A stretch of DNA of 64,000 nt from Streptomyces lacrimifluminis (GCF_014646095.1 NZ_BMMU01000015.1:1-64000); one strand, 5' to 3'; shown: positions 17,909 through 26,432, numbered from the stretch's first letter. Program-made: numbers and translations. Notes: generated by a model not told the origin, from the letters alone.

Positions 17909-19072
17909 CTACTGGCTGATGGTCATCGGCGGCGGGGTCCAGCGGCCCTTGGGTGGGATGGTGGTGCTGACTCCGAAGTCGTTCTTGAGCTGTTCGGGGA
18001 TGGCGTAGTGCATGACGCGGCCACGGGTGAGGGAGGACAGTTCCAGGACGCTGGTCAGGTGGCCGAGTCGGTCAAGGGCCCATCCCGCCAGGGGTGAGTG
18101 GTCCTCGACGGTTTCCAGCACGCCCAGCAGGGCGGGGGCGACCTTGACGACGGTGTCCCAGGTGGTGCGGGGCACTTGCAGCCAGTCGGCGCAGGTGTCG
18201 CCGATCAGGTAGCGGATCAGGGCGGACACGATCGGATCGAAGAAGGTGCCGGGCACGACCTCCTCGTAGAGGTCGATGAGCTGGCGGGTGAGCTGGGCTC
18301 CTTCCTCACTGGGGCCCATGTGGCGGGTCATGTAGAGGTCGGAGAACTCTCGTGCTGTCTGCAGGTCCTGGGGGACGTGGTCCTGGTCGATGCCAAGGAT
18401 GGCGCCCACCACGCGCCAGGCGTAGTAGTAGGACTCGGCGCCTTCGTTGCTCATGTGGATGCCAAGGCGGTGCAGGGCGTCGAGGACCTGGATGGAGAAC
18501 ATCATCTGCCCGCCGATCATGTCTTCCTGACAGATCGGCGTACCCAGGGCGGCGGTGTCCCAGCGGTCCTCCCGCTTGAGGTGGTGACGGATGGAGGCAT
18601 GCAGCAGCCGCACCTTCTGGGCTGCGGGGATGAATCGGCTGCCGGCTTCGAACGCGCCGGGCTGCATGAGGTAGACGGTGAACTGGCCGGTCTCCGCCAT
18701 CCGCTTGGAGGGGTACTTCAGCGAATGGGTGGACGACAGCAGCTTCGCCACGTGGGGAAGGACGTAGCAGGCGGGCATCGATGCGAACGACAGCGCGGTG
18801 GAGATGTGCACGTTGTTGTCGATGAAGAACAGCCGCGCCTTCTCCATCTCACCCCAGTCGACCCAGGCCGGGGGCGTGCTGGTGGCGTTCAGGTACTCGC
18901 GGGCGACGTCGGGCAGCCCTTCGGGCAGGTCCTGCCCGACGGTGGAGACGTAACGCATGAGCGTGTTGAACTTGCCGACCTCCCCGCGCTCGAACAGGGT
19001 CGCCACTGTAGCGTCGGCGAGTTCGTCCCCTTCGGTGCGCAGGGCGTCCATGGACGCTTGGGTGTAGGTCAT
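17909..19072 (-). CDS. MpaB/DUF2236-family (latex-clearing-protein-like) oxygenase
   Basis: A 387-residue helical protein of the DUF2236 oxygenase family, which includes rubber oxygenase Lcp and the MpaB enzyme that cleaves a farnesyl chain. Family-like features are LLHASIRHHLKRE (156-168), probably the substrate/haem-proximal Arg-His region, and the helix QEDMIGGQMMFSIQVLDALHRLGI (182-205). Members bind haem and cleave isoprenoid double bonds with O2. It is last in an operon with a polyprenyl diphosphate synthase, so an isoprenoid substrate fits. No signal peptide, so it acts in the cell. Confidence 0.75.
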   Translation of the reverse strand: MTYTQASMDALRTEGDELADATVATLFERGEVGKFNTLMRYVSTVGQDLPEGLPDVAREYLNATSTPPAWVDWGEMEKARLFFIDNNVHISTALSFASMPACYVLPHVAKLLSSTHSLKYPSKRMAETGQFTVYLMQPGAFEAGSRFIPAAQKVRLLHASIRHHLKREDRWDTAALGTPICQEDMIGGQMMFSIQVLDALHRLGIHMSNEGAESYYYAWRVVGAILGIDQDHVPQDLQTAREFSDLYMTRHMGPSEEGAQLTRQLIDLYEEVVPGTFFDPIVSALIRYLIGDTCADWLQVPRTTWDTVVKVAPALLGVLETVEDHSPLAGWALDRLGHLTSVLELSSLTRGRVMHYAIPEQLKNDFGVSTTIPPKGRWTPPPMTISQ

Positions 19073-19098
19073 GGTGCTCCTCCGGTGGGGGTGGCCGG

Positions 19099-20151
19099 TC
19101 AGTACGTGCGGATGACAGAGACAGTCGCCAGAGCCGACAGTGCGTGGCGTGCTTCGATGGCCAGATCGGCGCCGGCCAGGGCGTCCTGGGCTTCCCGCAG
19201 CCGAGCGGTGATCATGTCTTCGACGCGGGCGACGGCGCCGGTGCGGTGAGCGATCTCCCGCGCCCGTTCCACCTGTCGCTCGCTGAGGTTCGCCTGCCCG
19301 AGCAGGAGGTTCAACTCGGCATGTTCCGCCTTGGTCGCGCCGGTGAGAGCGTGGGCCATCAGAGCGGTGGGCCGGTTCCCGGCCAGGTCATCGGCCGGGT
19401 CCTTGCCGGTCTGCTCAGGATCGCCGAACAGGCCCAGCAGGTCGTCGCGCAGCTGGAACGCCTCGCCCAGCGGGACGCCGTATTCGCTGTACGCCCGCAA
19501 CAGCCGCGGTGGGGCACCGGCGAGCAGGCCGCCGATCTGCAGAGGGTGTTCGACGGTGTATTTGGCGGTCTTGTAGCGGATCACCTTCACCGATGCGTCC
19601 GGGTCCGGCTCGGCTCCGGTGCGCAGGACTTCCAGGCACTCACCTGCCACCAGTTCACGGGCGAGAACCGCCCACAGAGGCCGGGCCCTGCTCAAGTAGG
19701 CGCCGGGCAGGCCGGAGGTGGTGAACAGTTGCCCGGCCATGGACATCAGCAGATCACCCACCAGCATGGCCAGGGCCCGGGCGCCGGCCCTCGGCCGCGC
19801 ATGGCCGGTGAGGATCTCACGCAGGGCGATGTGGCCGGTGGGCCGGCCGTGCCGGGTTCGGCTGTGGTCGATCAGGTCGTCGTGCACGACGGCTGCCGCA
19901 TGGATCAGCTCGATCGCGCCGGCGGCGCGGACCAGCGCCTCGCTGTCGGGCTGGCCGGCCCCGCGCCAGCCCCAGTAGCAGAACGCCGCCCTGAGCCGCT
20001 TGCCGTGCTCGGTCGCGGCATGAAGCTGCTCCGCGACCGGCGCCAGACAGTCATCGATGTCGGCCAGCGCCTGTGCTTCCGCGGTGACGAACGCTCTGAG
20101 GACCTGGTCGACGCGCTGCCTCAGCAGGGCGTGGTCTTCCCCTTCACTCAC
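19099..20151 (-). CDS. trans-polyprenyl diphosphate synthase
   Basis: A 350-residue prenyl elongase. The first aspartate-rich motif is HDDLID (90-95) and the second is FQLRDDLLGLFGD (232-244), the DDxxG/GD form common in actinobacterial GGPP synthase-like enzymes. KRLRAAFCYW matches the KPLRP-type diphosphate-binding site in altered form. It condenses IPP with allylic diphosphates, with GGPP or longer as the likely product. Its ATG overlaps the stop of the small upstream gene, and the MpaB-like gene follows 26 bp downstream. Confidence 0.87.
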   Translation of the reverse strand: MSEGEDHALLRQRVDQVLRAFVTAEAQALADIDDCLAPVAEQLHAATEHGKRLRAAFCYWGWRGAGQPDSEALVRAAGAIELIHAAAVVHDDLIDHSRTRHGRPTGHIALREILTGHARPRAGARALAMLVGDLLMSMAGQLFTTSGLPGAYLSRARPLWAVLARELVAGECLEVLRTGAEPDPDASVKVIRYKTAKYTVEHPLQIGGLLAGAPPRLLRAYSEYGVPLGEAFQLRDDLLGLFGDPEQTGKDPADDLAGNRPTALMAHALTGATKAEHAELNLLLGQANLSERQVERAREIAHRTGAVARVEDMITARLREAQDALAGADLAIEARHALSALATVSVIRTY

Positions 20152-20426
20152 TGCCCCTCTCCCTCTGAGCGCGCGGTGACGGTACGGGCGAGGACCTCCA
20201 TGTGAGCCGGCGGCGGGGCTCCGTGCCGGTCCAGGAGGAGGCGGCCCCGTGCCTTGGTCTCCTCCTGACCGTCAGCCAGAAGGTCCCCCAGATCGGACCG
20301 GCGCAACAAGCCCTTCACGCTTCCCACGGCGCCGCTCAACCCGCATACGGCCAGATCGGCAAGGCCGGCCACCAGGGCCACCGTGTCCTCGGCGAGGCCC
20401 GGCTTGCGACCGTCATGGTGTGTCAC
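20148..20426 (-). CDS. small protein upstream of polyprenyl synthase
   Basis: A 92-residue protein. GTG 20426 is preceded by GGGAGA, and its stop overlaps the synthase ATG, so it is translated in the same operon. It is mostly helical: an Ala/Val/Gly-rich segment (VALVAGLADLAVCGLSGAVG), then KGLLRRSDLGDLLADGQEE and a charged tail. No family is recognised. Position suggests an accessory factor of the isoprenoid pathway. Confidence 0.6.
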   Translation of the reverse strand: MTHHDGRKPGLAEDTVALVAGLADLAVCGLSGAVGSVKGLLRRSDLGDLLADGQEETKARGRLLLDRHGAPPPAHMEVLARTVTARSEGEGQ

Positions 20427-20923
20427 AGCATGTCTCCCTGAAGGCGAGGCCCGCCCCGGCTCCGGCTGGTCGGCACGGAGCAGCGCGTAGCGATGTTCGT
20501 CACGACCCGCTTCGAGTCTGACGATCGAAGACGCCCCAGGCAGCCCTGATGCACCATCGAGTGATCTATTTCAAAGATCCGGACAGGCAGTAGACGACAC
20601 CTGTATGGGACACGAACCTCACAGCATGCGGGCAGCTGTCGGACGGTCACCCCACAGTGAGCAGCTGTCCGCCCTGGGATGGCTGTATGACTTCCCACGC
20701 CAGCGACCGGTGTCGAAAAGGTCCTGTTCCGGCCTCGCACATCGCGCCGTGACCCCGTCGGCACTCGGCCGTCGGCGTCATTTCCAGAGGCGCCGCCACC
20801 GGCCCCGCCCGCGCACGACAATGGGTCCTCCGCCTCGAAGGGGCGACGACAGGGTCTGCCGTCCGACAGCCTTCGAGGTGACCGAGCGACAGGCCGCCGG
20901 CAGTCTCCCGGCTCGCCCCCGTC
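20427..20923. other. intergenic gap, no supported gene
   Basis: Between two minus-strand units. It must carry the promoter of the isoprenoid operon, but I see no convincing -35/-10 pair, RNA or coding frame. Confidence 0.35.
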
Positions 20924-21427
20924 CTAGAGGACGCCCCTGGCCTTGCGAGGCGGGGTGACAGGGACGGTAGCGCGCAGGTGGGCGCTGGTGATGTCCATGA
21001 TGTCGGCGAGCTGGGCGATCTGCTCGTGGCTGAGGATGTCCACGAAGCCCTCGCGGACTGTGGCCAGATGGCCGGGGGCGGCGGCTTCGAGGACCCGCTC
21101 GCCCTCGTCGGTGAGGATCGCCAGCACCCCGCGCTCGTCCTCGGCGTCGGTCTCGCGGCGCAGCAGCCCGGCCTTCTCCAACTGGGCGACCTGGTAGGTC
21201 ATTCCGCTGCGCGAGAAGACCATCCCCGCGGCAAGCTCGGTCATCCGGTGCCGTCGGCCCGGGCTCGCGTGGATACGGGTGAGGATCTCGTACTGGACCC
21301 TGCTGACCCCGCCTGCCTCGCTGAGCTGAGCGTCAACCACGCGATCCATCAGACTCGCGGTCACGAGGAATCCGTTCCAGGCGCGCATCTCCGTCTCGTC
21401 CAGCCAACGGGGCTCGGGTTCGGTCAT
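20924..21427 (-). CDS. MarR-family transcriptional regulator
   Basis: A 167-residue winged-helix repressor. The core reads RRHRMTELAAGMVFSRSGMTYQVAQLEKAGLLRRE followed by the wing TDAEDERGVLAILTDEG, typical of MarR. N- and C-terminal helices would form the dimer. It is divergent from a NADP-binding oxidoreductase gene, and the 140-bp spacer has two TTCGAA-type palindromes, so autoregulation and control of that gene are likely. Confidence 0.88.
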   Translation of the reverse strand: MTEPEPRWLDETEMRAWNGFLVTASLMDRVVDAQLSEAGGVSRVQYEILTRIHASPGRRHRMTELAAGMVFSRSGMTYQVAQLEKAGLLRRETDAEDERGVLAILTDEGERVLEAAAPGHLATVREGFVDILSHEQIAQLADIMDITSAHLRATVPVTPPRKARGVL

Positions 21428-21447
21428 GGCACCACCCTACCCTTCTA

Positions 21448-21481
21448 CTTCGAACTCGAAGCACTTGCTTCGAGTTCGAAG
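21448..21481. promoter_or_regulatory. large inverted repeat, likely MarR operator O1
   Basis: Perfect 16-bp arms (CTTCGAACTCGAAGCA and its reverse complement) flank a central CT. It overlaps the predicted -35 of the divergent oxidoreductase gene and lies about 20 bp from the MarR start, so one bound repressor could shut both promoters. Confidence 0.75.
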
Positions 21482-21493
21482 CGTGACTACAGT
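21465..21493 (+). promoter_or_regulatory. predicted promoter of the NADP-binding oxidoreductase gene
   Basis: TTGCTT (21465-21470) and TACAGT (21488-21493) are separated by 17 bp. The -35 lies inside the O1 inverted repeat. Confidence 0.55.
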
Positions 21494-21512
21494 CCTGGAC
21501 ATCGAACAAGAA

Positions 21513-21526
21513 CTTCGAATTCGAAG
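21513..21526. promoter_or_regulatory. 14-bp palindrome, likely MarR operator O2
   Basis: CTTCGAATTCGAAG is a perfect palindrome sharing the CTTCGAA half-site with O1. It lies just after the predicted transcription start of the oxidoreductase gene, as a second repressor site would. Confidence 0.65.
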
Positions 21527-21569
21527 CATCTGCCGACCAGGCAGCACAGCCATGCCCCAGGGAGCAGTC

Positions 21570-22157
21570 ATGAAGATCGTCGTCATCGGTACGGGCAATG
21601 TCGGTTCCGTCCTCGCCCGACGGTTCACCGAGAACGGACACGAGGTCACCACCGCCAACTCCACCACCGACCCGGCCCTGCTCGCCGCAGCTGCCGAGGC
21701 CGCCGAGGTCACCGTGCTCGCCGCGCCCTTCGGGGCGGTCGCCCAGCTGGACCCGCAGGTGAAGGCCGCCCTGTCCGGCAAGGTCGTCGTAGACGCCACC
21801 AATCCCCTGGCCGCCGACTTCATGTCGCTGACCGTGGGCCACACCACCTCGGGAGGCGAGCAGAACGCCGCGACACTGCCCGGCGCCCGCGTGGTCAAGG
21901 CATTCAACACGGCCATGGCCACCACCATGGAGACCGGCATGGTCGGCGATCGCCCGCTCCTCCTGCCCGTGGCCGGCGACGACGAGCCCGCCAGAAAGAC
22001 GGTCCTCGAACTCGCCGCCGAGCTGGGCTTCGATGCCGTCGACGCGGGCCCACTGAGCAACGCCCGCTACACGGAGCCCGCCGTCGAGCTGCTGATCCAG
22101 CTCGCCTTCGGTCAAGGCCTGGGCCCGGGCATCGGCTTCACACTGGCCCGCGCCTGA
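21570..22157 (+). CDS. NADPH-dependent F420 reductase-like/NADP-binding oxidoreductase
   Basis: A 195-residue Rossmann protein. KIVVIGTGNVGSVLARRF (2-19) is the dinucleotide site, and VVDATNPLAADF and VVKAFNT are typical of the F420:NADPH oxidoreductase-like family (F420_oxidored). The ATG at 21570 is chosen over 21552 because GGGAG is well spaced before it. Members transfer hydride between NADP and F420 or reduce unknown substrates. Control by the divergent MarR suggests induction by a phenolic or oxidative signal. Confidence 0.8.
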   Translation: MKIVVIGTGNVGSVLARRFTENGHEVTTANSTTDPALLAAAAEAAEVTVLAAPFGAVAQLDPQVKAALSGKVVVDATNPLAADFMSLTVGHTTSGGEQNAATLPGARVVKAFNTAMATTMETGMVGDRPLLLPVAGDDEPARKTVLELAAELGFDAVDAGPLSNARYTEPAVELLIQLAFGQGLGPGIGFTLARA

Positions 22158-22294
22158 TCCGATGCGTACGAAAAAGCCGCTTCCACCGATCAGCGGTTTG
22201 GCAGGAGCAGCAATTCGACCGTACGCCTGCTGAACTCCGTTACTCGGCCAGGGGCCAGGGGTGCGAAGGCGCACGCGGTACCCGTGCGGGCATT

Positions 22295-22333
22295 GGGGTG
22301 GGGTGAGGCGTCGTCATTGCCTCACCCCACCCC
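22295..22333. terminator. bidirectional intrinsic terminator
   Basis: A perfect 15-bp stem (GGGGTGGGGTGAGGC at 22295-22309 with its complement at 22319-22333) and a 9-nt loop separate convergent genes. Confidence 0.85.
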
Positions 22334-22347
22334 GGATTCCGACTATG

Positions 22348-22518
22348 TCAGCGCCTGCGGCCGGACCAGCCGCTCCCGATTCCCGCAACGTGCAGGGCCA
22401 GGAGCATCAGGCCGAGGAGCATGACGTTCGTGGAAGAGAAGACATCGTTCGTGGAGATCTCAGCAGCGTTGATCAGGAACGCGATGAAGAACAGTACTGC
22501 TGCGGCTATACCAAGCAT
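22348..22518 (-). CDS. 56-residue membrane protein
   Basis: A short gene with two hydrophobic helices: MLGIAAAVLFFIAFLINAAE and VMLLGLMLLALHVAGIG, joined by a polar loop (STNDVFSST) and ending in a basic tail (SGRRR). The ATG is preceded by AGAGGA at good spacing, and a strong terminator lies directly downstream. Small two-helix proteins of this kind are conserved in Streptomyces, but their function is unknown. Confidence 0.7.
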   Translation of the reverse strand: MLGIAAAVLFFIAFLINAAEISTNDVFSSTNVMLLGLMLLALHVAGIGSGWSGRRR

Positions 22519-22935
22519 GGAGCGGTTCCTCTCGAAAGGGTGAGATCCGTGTGCCCCTTTATCCCTCTCTTACGCCTCTGGCGATGGCGTCCCGTCGAAG
22601 GGTGCGGCCTGCCAAGGGTCGGGAACGCATGGGTGCCCGCGCGGGCGTCACCCGCCATGGGTGAGCACTCCGCGAACAAGAGCAGGCCGTCGCGCAAGTC
22701 CCCCTGGTGAACGGGGAGTTCAACCGACGGAGCGCACGGTGGCCTTCAAGGCTCACAGCGTCTGCCATTCGCCGAGCAGGAGCGGTCGCAGATATAGCAT
22801 CATCCGACTTTTTTGAGGCTCCCTCGGCCAGTACCGGAACAACAAGGCTGCCGGCCGCCGGCCCTACGTAAGGTCCGGGACATCGACGAGGCATGCGACT
22901 CCCGCGCCTCGCAGGGAGCAAAAGGGGATGTCGGT
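22519..22935. other. intergenic gap, no supported gene
   Basis: Carries the divergent promoters of the 56-residue membrane protein (minus) and the roadblock gene (plus). I see no coding frame, repeat or RNA that I can support. Confidence 0.35.
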
Positions 22936-22944
22936 ATCAGCAAT

Positions 22945-23310
22945 GTGGAGATTTGCCTCAAGGAGATCATGGCCTCGATCGAGGGCTCGTTAGGAACTGC
23001 TCTCGTCGACTACACCAGCGGTATGGCGCTGGGCACGCTCGGAGGTAGCAAGGACCTTGACCTGACGGTCGCCGCGGCGGGCAACACGGACGTGATCCGA
23101 GCCAAGACCCGCACCATGGAACACCTCGGACTCAAGGGCGAGATCGAGGACATCCTGATCACACTCGGCAGCCAGTACCACATCCTCCGGCCGCTCAAGG
23201 GCCGCGGTGGCAACGGCTTGTTCCTCTACCTCGTGCTCGACGCGAAGAAGTCCAACCTCGCGATGGCCCGCCACCAGCTCAAGAGTGTCGAGGCGCAACT
23301 GGACGTGTAG
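22945..23310 (+). CDS. roadblock/LC7-domain protein
   Basis: A protein of about 121 residues. The line IEGSLGTALVDYTSGMALGTLGG, then LTVAAAGNTDVIRAKTRTME and YHILRPL, FLYLVLD is the roadblock/LC7 fold that in Streptomyces regulates small Ras-like GTPases. Related proteins begin MSNVEVCLKE. Here that position is ATC AGC AAT GTG GAG, so the first usual start is GTG 22945, which has no ribosome site. AAGGGGA lies 7 nt before the ATC at 22936, so AUC initiation is possible. No histidine kinase or GTPase partner is adjacent, which is unusual. Confidence 0.7.
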   Translation: MEICLKEIMASIEGSLGTALVDYTSGMALGTLGGSKDLDLTVAAAGNTDVIRAKTRTMEHLGLKGEIEDILITLGSQYHILRPLKGRGGNGLFLYLVLDAKKSNLAMARHQLKSVEAQLDV

Positions 23311-23328
23311 GAAGCCGCGTTCTCCATG

Positions 23329-23405
23329 GCCTCGCACGCCCACGACTTGAAGATTTCTTCAACTGGGCACATCCGGATCAGATCAATCCCATGGGCGTGC
23401 GAGGC
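23329..23405. repeat. 14-bp inverted repeat with 49-nt spacer
   Basis: GCCTCGCACGCCCA (23329-23342) is exactly inverted at 23392-23405. It starts 18 bp after the roadblock gene stop and encloses a smaller palindrome. It could form a long hairpin, or mark a small relic element. Confidence 0.5.
23347..23362. promoter_or_regulatory. inverted repeat, possible ArsR operator
   Basis: TTGAAGA-TT-TCTTCAA is a perfect 7-bp inverted repeat 148 bp upstream of the ArsR gene. ArsR/SmtB repressors bind AT-rich inverted repeats of this size, and this AT-rich spot is conspicuous in GC-rich DNA. Assignment is inference. Confidence 0.45.
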
Positions 23406-23509
23406 CGGATGCACGAGGATCGGTCCCCGAGACCGCCTGCGGTGGCACCTACAGGGCCACCGGGCCCGGATGCAGCCCGTCGAATGCGGCAGGGAGCGAG
23501 CGATTCACC

Positions 23510-23881
23510 ATGCAGGTCCCCCTCTACCAGGCCAAGGCCGAGTTCTTCCGGATGCTCGGCCACCCGGTACGCATCCGGGTCCTGGAACTCCTACAGAACG
23601 GCCCCGTCCCCGTACGGGACCTGCTCAGCGAGATCGAGATCGAGCCCTCCAACCTCTCCCAGCAGCTGGCCGTACTACGCCGCTCGGGGATCGTGGTGTC
23701 CATCCGGGAGGGCTCTACCGTCAGTTATGCCCTGGCCGGTGGCGACGTGGCCGAGCTCCTGCGCGCGGCCCGCCGGATCCTGACCGAACTGATCTCCGGC
23801 CAGAGCGAGTTGCTCGCCGAACTCCAGCAGGCAGACCCGCAACCGGCCCTCACCCCCAGCGGATCCGTCCACCGCTCCTGA
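23510..23881 (+). CDS. ArsR/SmtB-family transcriptional regulator
   Basis: A 123-residue winged-helix protein. FRMLGHPVRIRVLELLQNGPVPVRDLL is followed by the recognition segment PSNLSQQLAVLRRSGIVVSIREGSTVSYAL, which is the ArsR core. The metal-site cysteines of classical ArsR (ELCVCDL) are absent, so the effector is unlikely to be arsenite. It stands alone: a terminator and an oppositely oriented hydrolase gene follow. Confidence 0.85.
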   Translation: MQVPLYQAKAEFFRMLGHPVRIRVLELLQNGPVPVRDLLSEIEIEPSNLSQQLAVLRRSGIVVSIREGSTVSYALAGGDVAELLRAARRILTELISGQSELLAELQQADPQPALTPSGSVHRS

Positions 23882-23959
23882 CCCCCCGGGCTCTGTGACC
23901 CACCCCGCGAGCAGCAGAGCGCTCCACGGACCGGACCTGTCCCACCGTCACCAGCAAAG

Positions 23960-23995
23960 CCCGAGGCGCCGGTCGGGGAAGACCGGCGCCTCGGG
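23960..23995. terminator. bidirectional intrinsic terminator
   Basis: A perfect 15-bp stem (CCCGAGGCGCCGGTC at 23960-23974 with 23981-23995) with a 6-nt loop lies between the convergent ArsR and hydrolase genes. Confidence 0.85.
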
Positions 23996-24013
23996 GTCGG
24001 GGCAGTGAGAACG

Positions 24014-25648
24014 TCAGTTCACGGAGCCGATGCGCTCCACGCGCTCGTCGACACCGTTACGGAGTTCGCTGAGCGTCGTACCGGGCGGGGCCGTCCTGGG
24101 TGTGGAGGAAGGCGGCTGCGTCTCGTCGGCGCAGGTCGTGCCCGAGGCCGGGACCTTGAGATCCACCAGGTAGGCGATGACCGCGTCCGTCGCGCAGGCA
24201 CTGCGGCCGAACGCGGTGTGCCCCTCGGCCCGGAAGGTGAGCAGCGAGGCGTTGTCGAGCTGCCGGGACAGCGCCACCGAGTCCTGGTACGGGGTGTCCG
24301 GGTCTCCGGTGGTCCCGAGGACGAGGATCGGCGCCGAGCCCTTCGCCCGGTAGGAGCCGTCGTAGCGGCTGACCCGCTCGCCGGGCCACTGGACGCAGGC
24401 GGTTGCGTGCTGATGGTCGTACGTGGGAGGGCCGTACGCCATCGCCGGGCCGAGCAGCGGAGCCTCCTTCGCGAAGGCGGTGACGTTCCGCTTCAGCAGG
24501 CGCAGGTCGCGCGGGTAGTCCCGGTCGACGCACTCGACGGCCACGTTCGGGCCCAGGAAGTCGAAGCTGGCCGGGGACGGCGGTCGCAACAGGAAGGACG
24601 TGTTGTCCCGCAGCTGGGCCTTGCGCAGTGCCGCGCCGAGCTCGGGCCAGATGACCTTGCCCTCGTTGATGTTGAACATGAGCCGGTAGACCAGCGTGTA
24701 GCCGTTGGCCCGGCCGCCGTTCGCGGTCGTCACGGGGTTGGCGTCCAGGTCGGACTTCAGCTTCTCGAACGCCGCGCGCGGATTGCCGTCGCCGAACCCG
24801 CAGGTGGCCTGGTCAGCGGCGCACCAGTCGAGGAAGCGGCCCATCGCGCCGTCCAGCGCCAGGTACTGCGGCCGGTCGTAGGCATACGGGCGGTTGGCGT
24901 AGTGCACCGGGTCGTACCCGCCGTCGAGGGTCAGAGCCCGCACCCGCTTCGGGAACATGGCAGCGTAGACGGTCCCGATGTACGACCCGAACGACCGCCC
25001 GTAGTAGGTGAGTTGCTTCTCCCCGAGGGCCTCCCGCAGCAGGTCGATGTCCCGGGCGACGTATTCCGTGCCGATGTAGGGCAGCAGCTCGCCCGTGTTG
25101 TCCACGCAGGCCTGGTCGAATTCGGCGGCCTGGCGCAGCGCCGGCTCGAAGGCGTCCGGGCCCGGCACGCCCTTCGCCTCCGTGACGGCTCGCGTGTACC
25201 GGGCGTCGTCGAAGCAGGTCAGCGCCGAACTGCGGCCGACACCGCGGACGTCGTAGCCGAAGACGTCGAAGGAGTCGCGCAGTGCGGCCGGCAGGTCCGC
25301 GTGGTTGTTCCGCACGAAGTCCACGCCGGAGTTGCCGGGTCCTCCCGGCTGCATGAACAGTGTGCCCTTGCGCTTCGTCTGGTCCGCGGCCTTCTTACGG
25401 ACCACCGCAAGGGTGATGGTCTTACCGTACGGCTTGCGGTAGTCGAGCGGAACGTCGGCGTTCGCACACTCGAAGCCGCTCTGACAGTCGGTCCAGGCGA
25501 GCGACGGCACGGGCGGCTTCTGCGGCGTCTTCGACGAGGCCGCCACCTGAGTGGCCGTCCCGGTCACTGCGGCCATGAGTGCTGTCAGCGCGGCTCCGAC
25601 AGCCGTGATCCGTCCGAAGCGTCTCGGTTTGCGACGTGGAGTGGTCAT
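24014..25648 (-). CDS. secreted alpha/beta-hydrolase, tripeptidyl-aminopeptidase family
   Basis: A 544-residue exported serine hydrolase. The N terminus (MTTPRRKPRRFGR and a hydrophobic core) is a signal peptide of Tat or Sec type. The catalytic Ser219 lies in YYGRSFGSYIG, Asp in TTGDPDTPY and His in AEGHTAFG. FMQPGGPGNSG is the oxyanion loop, and the C-terminal TAP-like domain ends near the conserved NASLLTF. The family removes tripeptides from secreted proproteins or hydrolyses esters. Confidence 0.85.
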   Translation of the reverse strand: MTTPRRKPRRFGRITAVGAALTALMAAVTGTATQVAASSKTPQKPPVPSLAWTDCQSGFECANADVPLDYRKPYGKTITLAVVRKKAADQTKRKGTLFMQPGGPGNSGVDFVRNNHADLPAALRDSFDVFGYDVRGVGRSSALTCFDDARYTRAVTEAKGVPGPDAFEPALRQAAEFDQACVDNTGELLPYIGTEYVARDIDLLREALGEKQLTYYGRSFGSYIGTVYAAMFPKRVRALTLDGGYDPVHYANRPYAYDRPQYLALDGAMGRFLDWCAADQATCGFGDGNPRAAFEKLKSDLDANPVTTANGGRANGYTLVYRLMFNINEGKVIWPELGAALRKAQLRDNTSFLLRPPSPASFDFLGPNVAVECVDRDYPRDLRLLKRNVTAFAKEAPLLGPAMAYGPPTYDHQHATACVQWPGERVSRYDGSYRAKGSAPILVLGTTGDPDTPYQDSVALSRQLDNASLLTFRAEGHTAFGRSACATDAVIAYLVDLKVPASGTTCADETQPPSSTPRTAPPGTTLSELRNGVDERVERIGSVN

Positions 25649-26432
25649 GCTTTCCTTCCCCCTGGGTCAATGCTTGGCCAAGCGCTCACTGTGCACAGCG
25701 AGTTCGGCTATCTGAACAGACGGAAAAGTAGCGAGAACGGTGCCATGCCGATCAACTTTTTCTTCATCTGATCTCGATCCGAGGACGCGGCTCGGACGCC
25801 TTCCACCACATTGGAGGCGGCACCTGGCATCAGCCGACGCACAGCCCCGGGTCGAACCACTGCCCTCCGGGAAAACCGGGAGTCCCCTGCTCGGAACGAC
25901 GAATGGCGTCAGCTCCCACGTACAACCCCCCACCACTACGGGACATGCGCAGCCCTCAGCTATCACGAAGGTGGAGGCGCTTCGCACCGTCGACGATCCG
26001 TGGACCTCCGCCTGGAGTCCAACTGCAGGCGCTCGTCGGCACGTACCGGTTCCTGGCGGCCGTACTCACCAATGCCGGGGCAGCGCTGGAAGAGTGGCGT
26101 GCCGAACGTCGCCCTGCCGACCGCGACCGTCGCAGGGGGGGACCACGCACGGCGGGCGATCAGAACGAGAAGATCCATGTGCCTCGGCCCAGGCAGGGCG
26201 GACTCCGTCACCTGCTGCCCGGCCTGGGACGGGTGGCGCGTCGGCCGGCAGGAGCACGGTTCGTCGGCGGTCGGCGACGACCATGCCTTCGAACCGGAAC
26301 GGCCACCGGATCACTCGCGTCCCTTGGCGCGCCGACCAGGTGGGCGGCCGGTTCCGGGCGAAGTGGTGTCGCGCCGCTGTAACCCGCTCAGCACGGGGAG
26401 CGCTGCGCCTGCGGAAGGCTCGACCCCTGTCG
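25649..26432. other. 784-bp gap, possibly decayed coding sequence
   Basis: Between two minus-strand genes. Several short frames on both strands, for example a minus-strand stretch near 26170-26330 reading FEGMVVADRRRTVLLPADAP, have modest coding look, but none has a start, ribosome site and domain together. No repeat or RNA is seen. It may hold eroded genes. Confidence 0.35.

Noticed and set aside
25956..26211. Minus-strand frames weakly resembling a universal stress protein end (MDLLVLIARR)
   Set aside because: Too short and degenerate, with no ATP-binding Gly motif. It could be chance in high-GC DNA.
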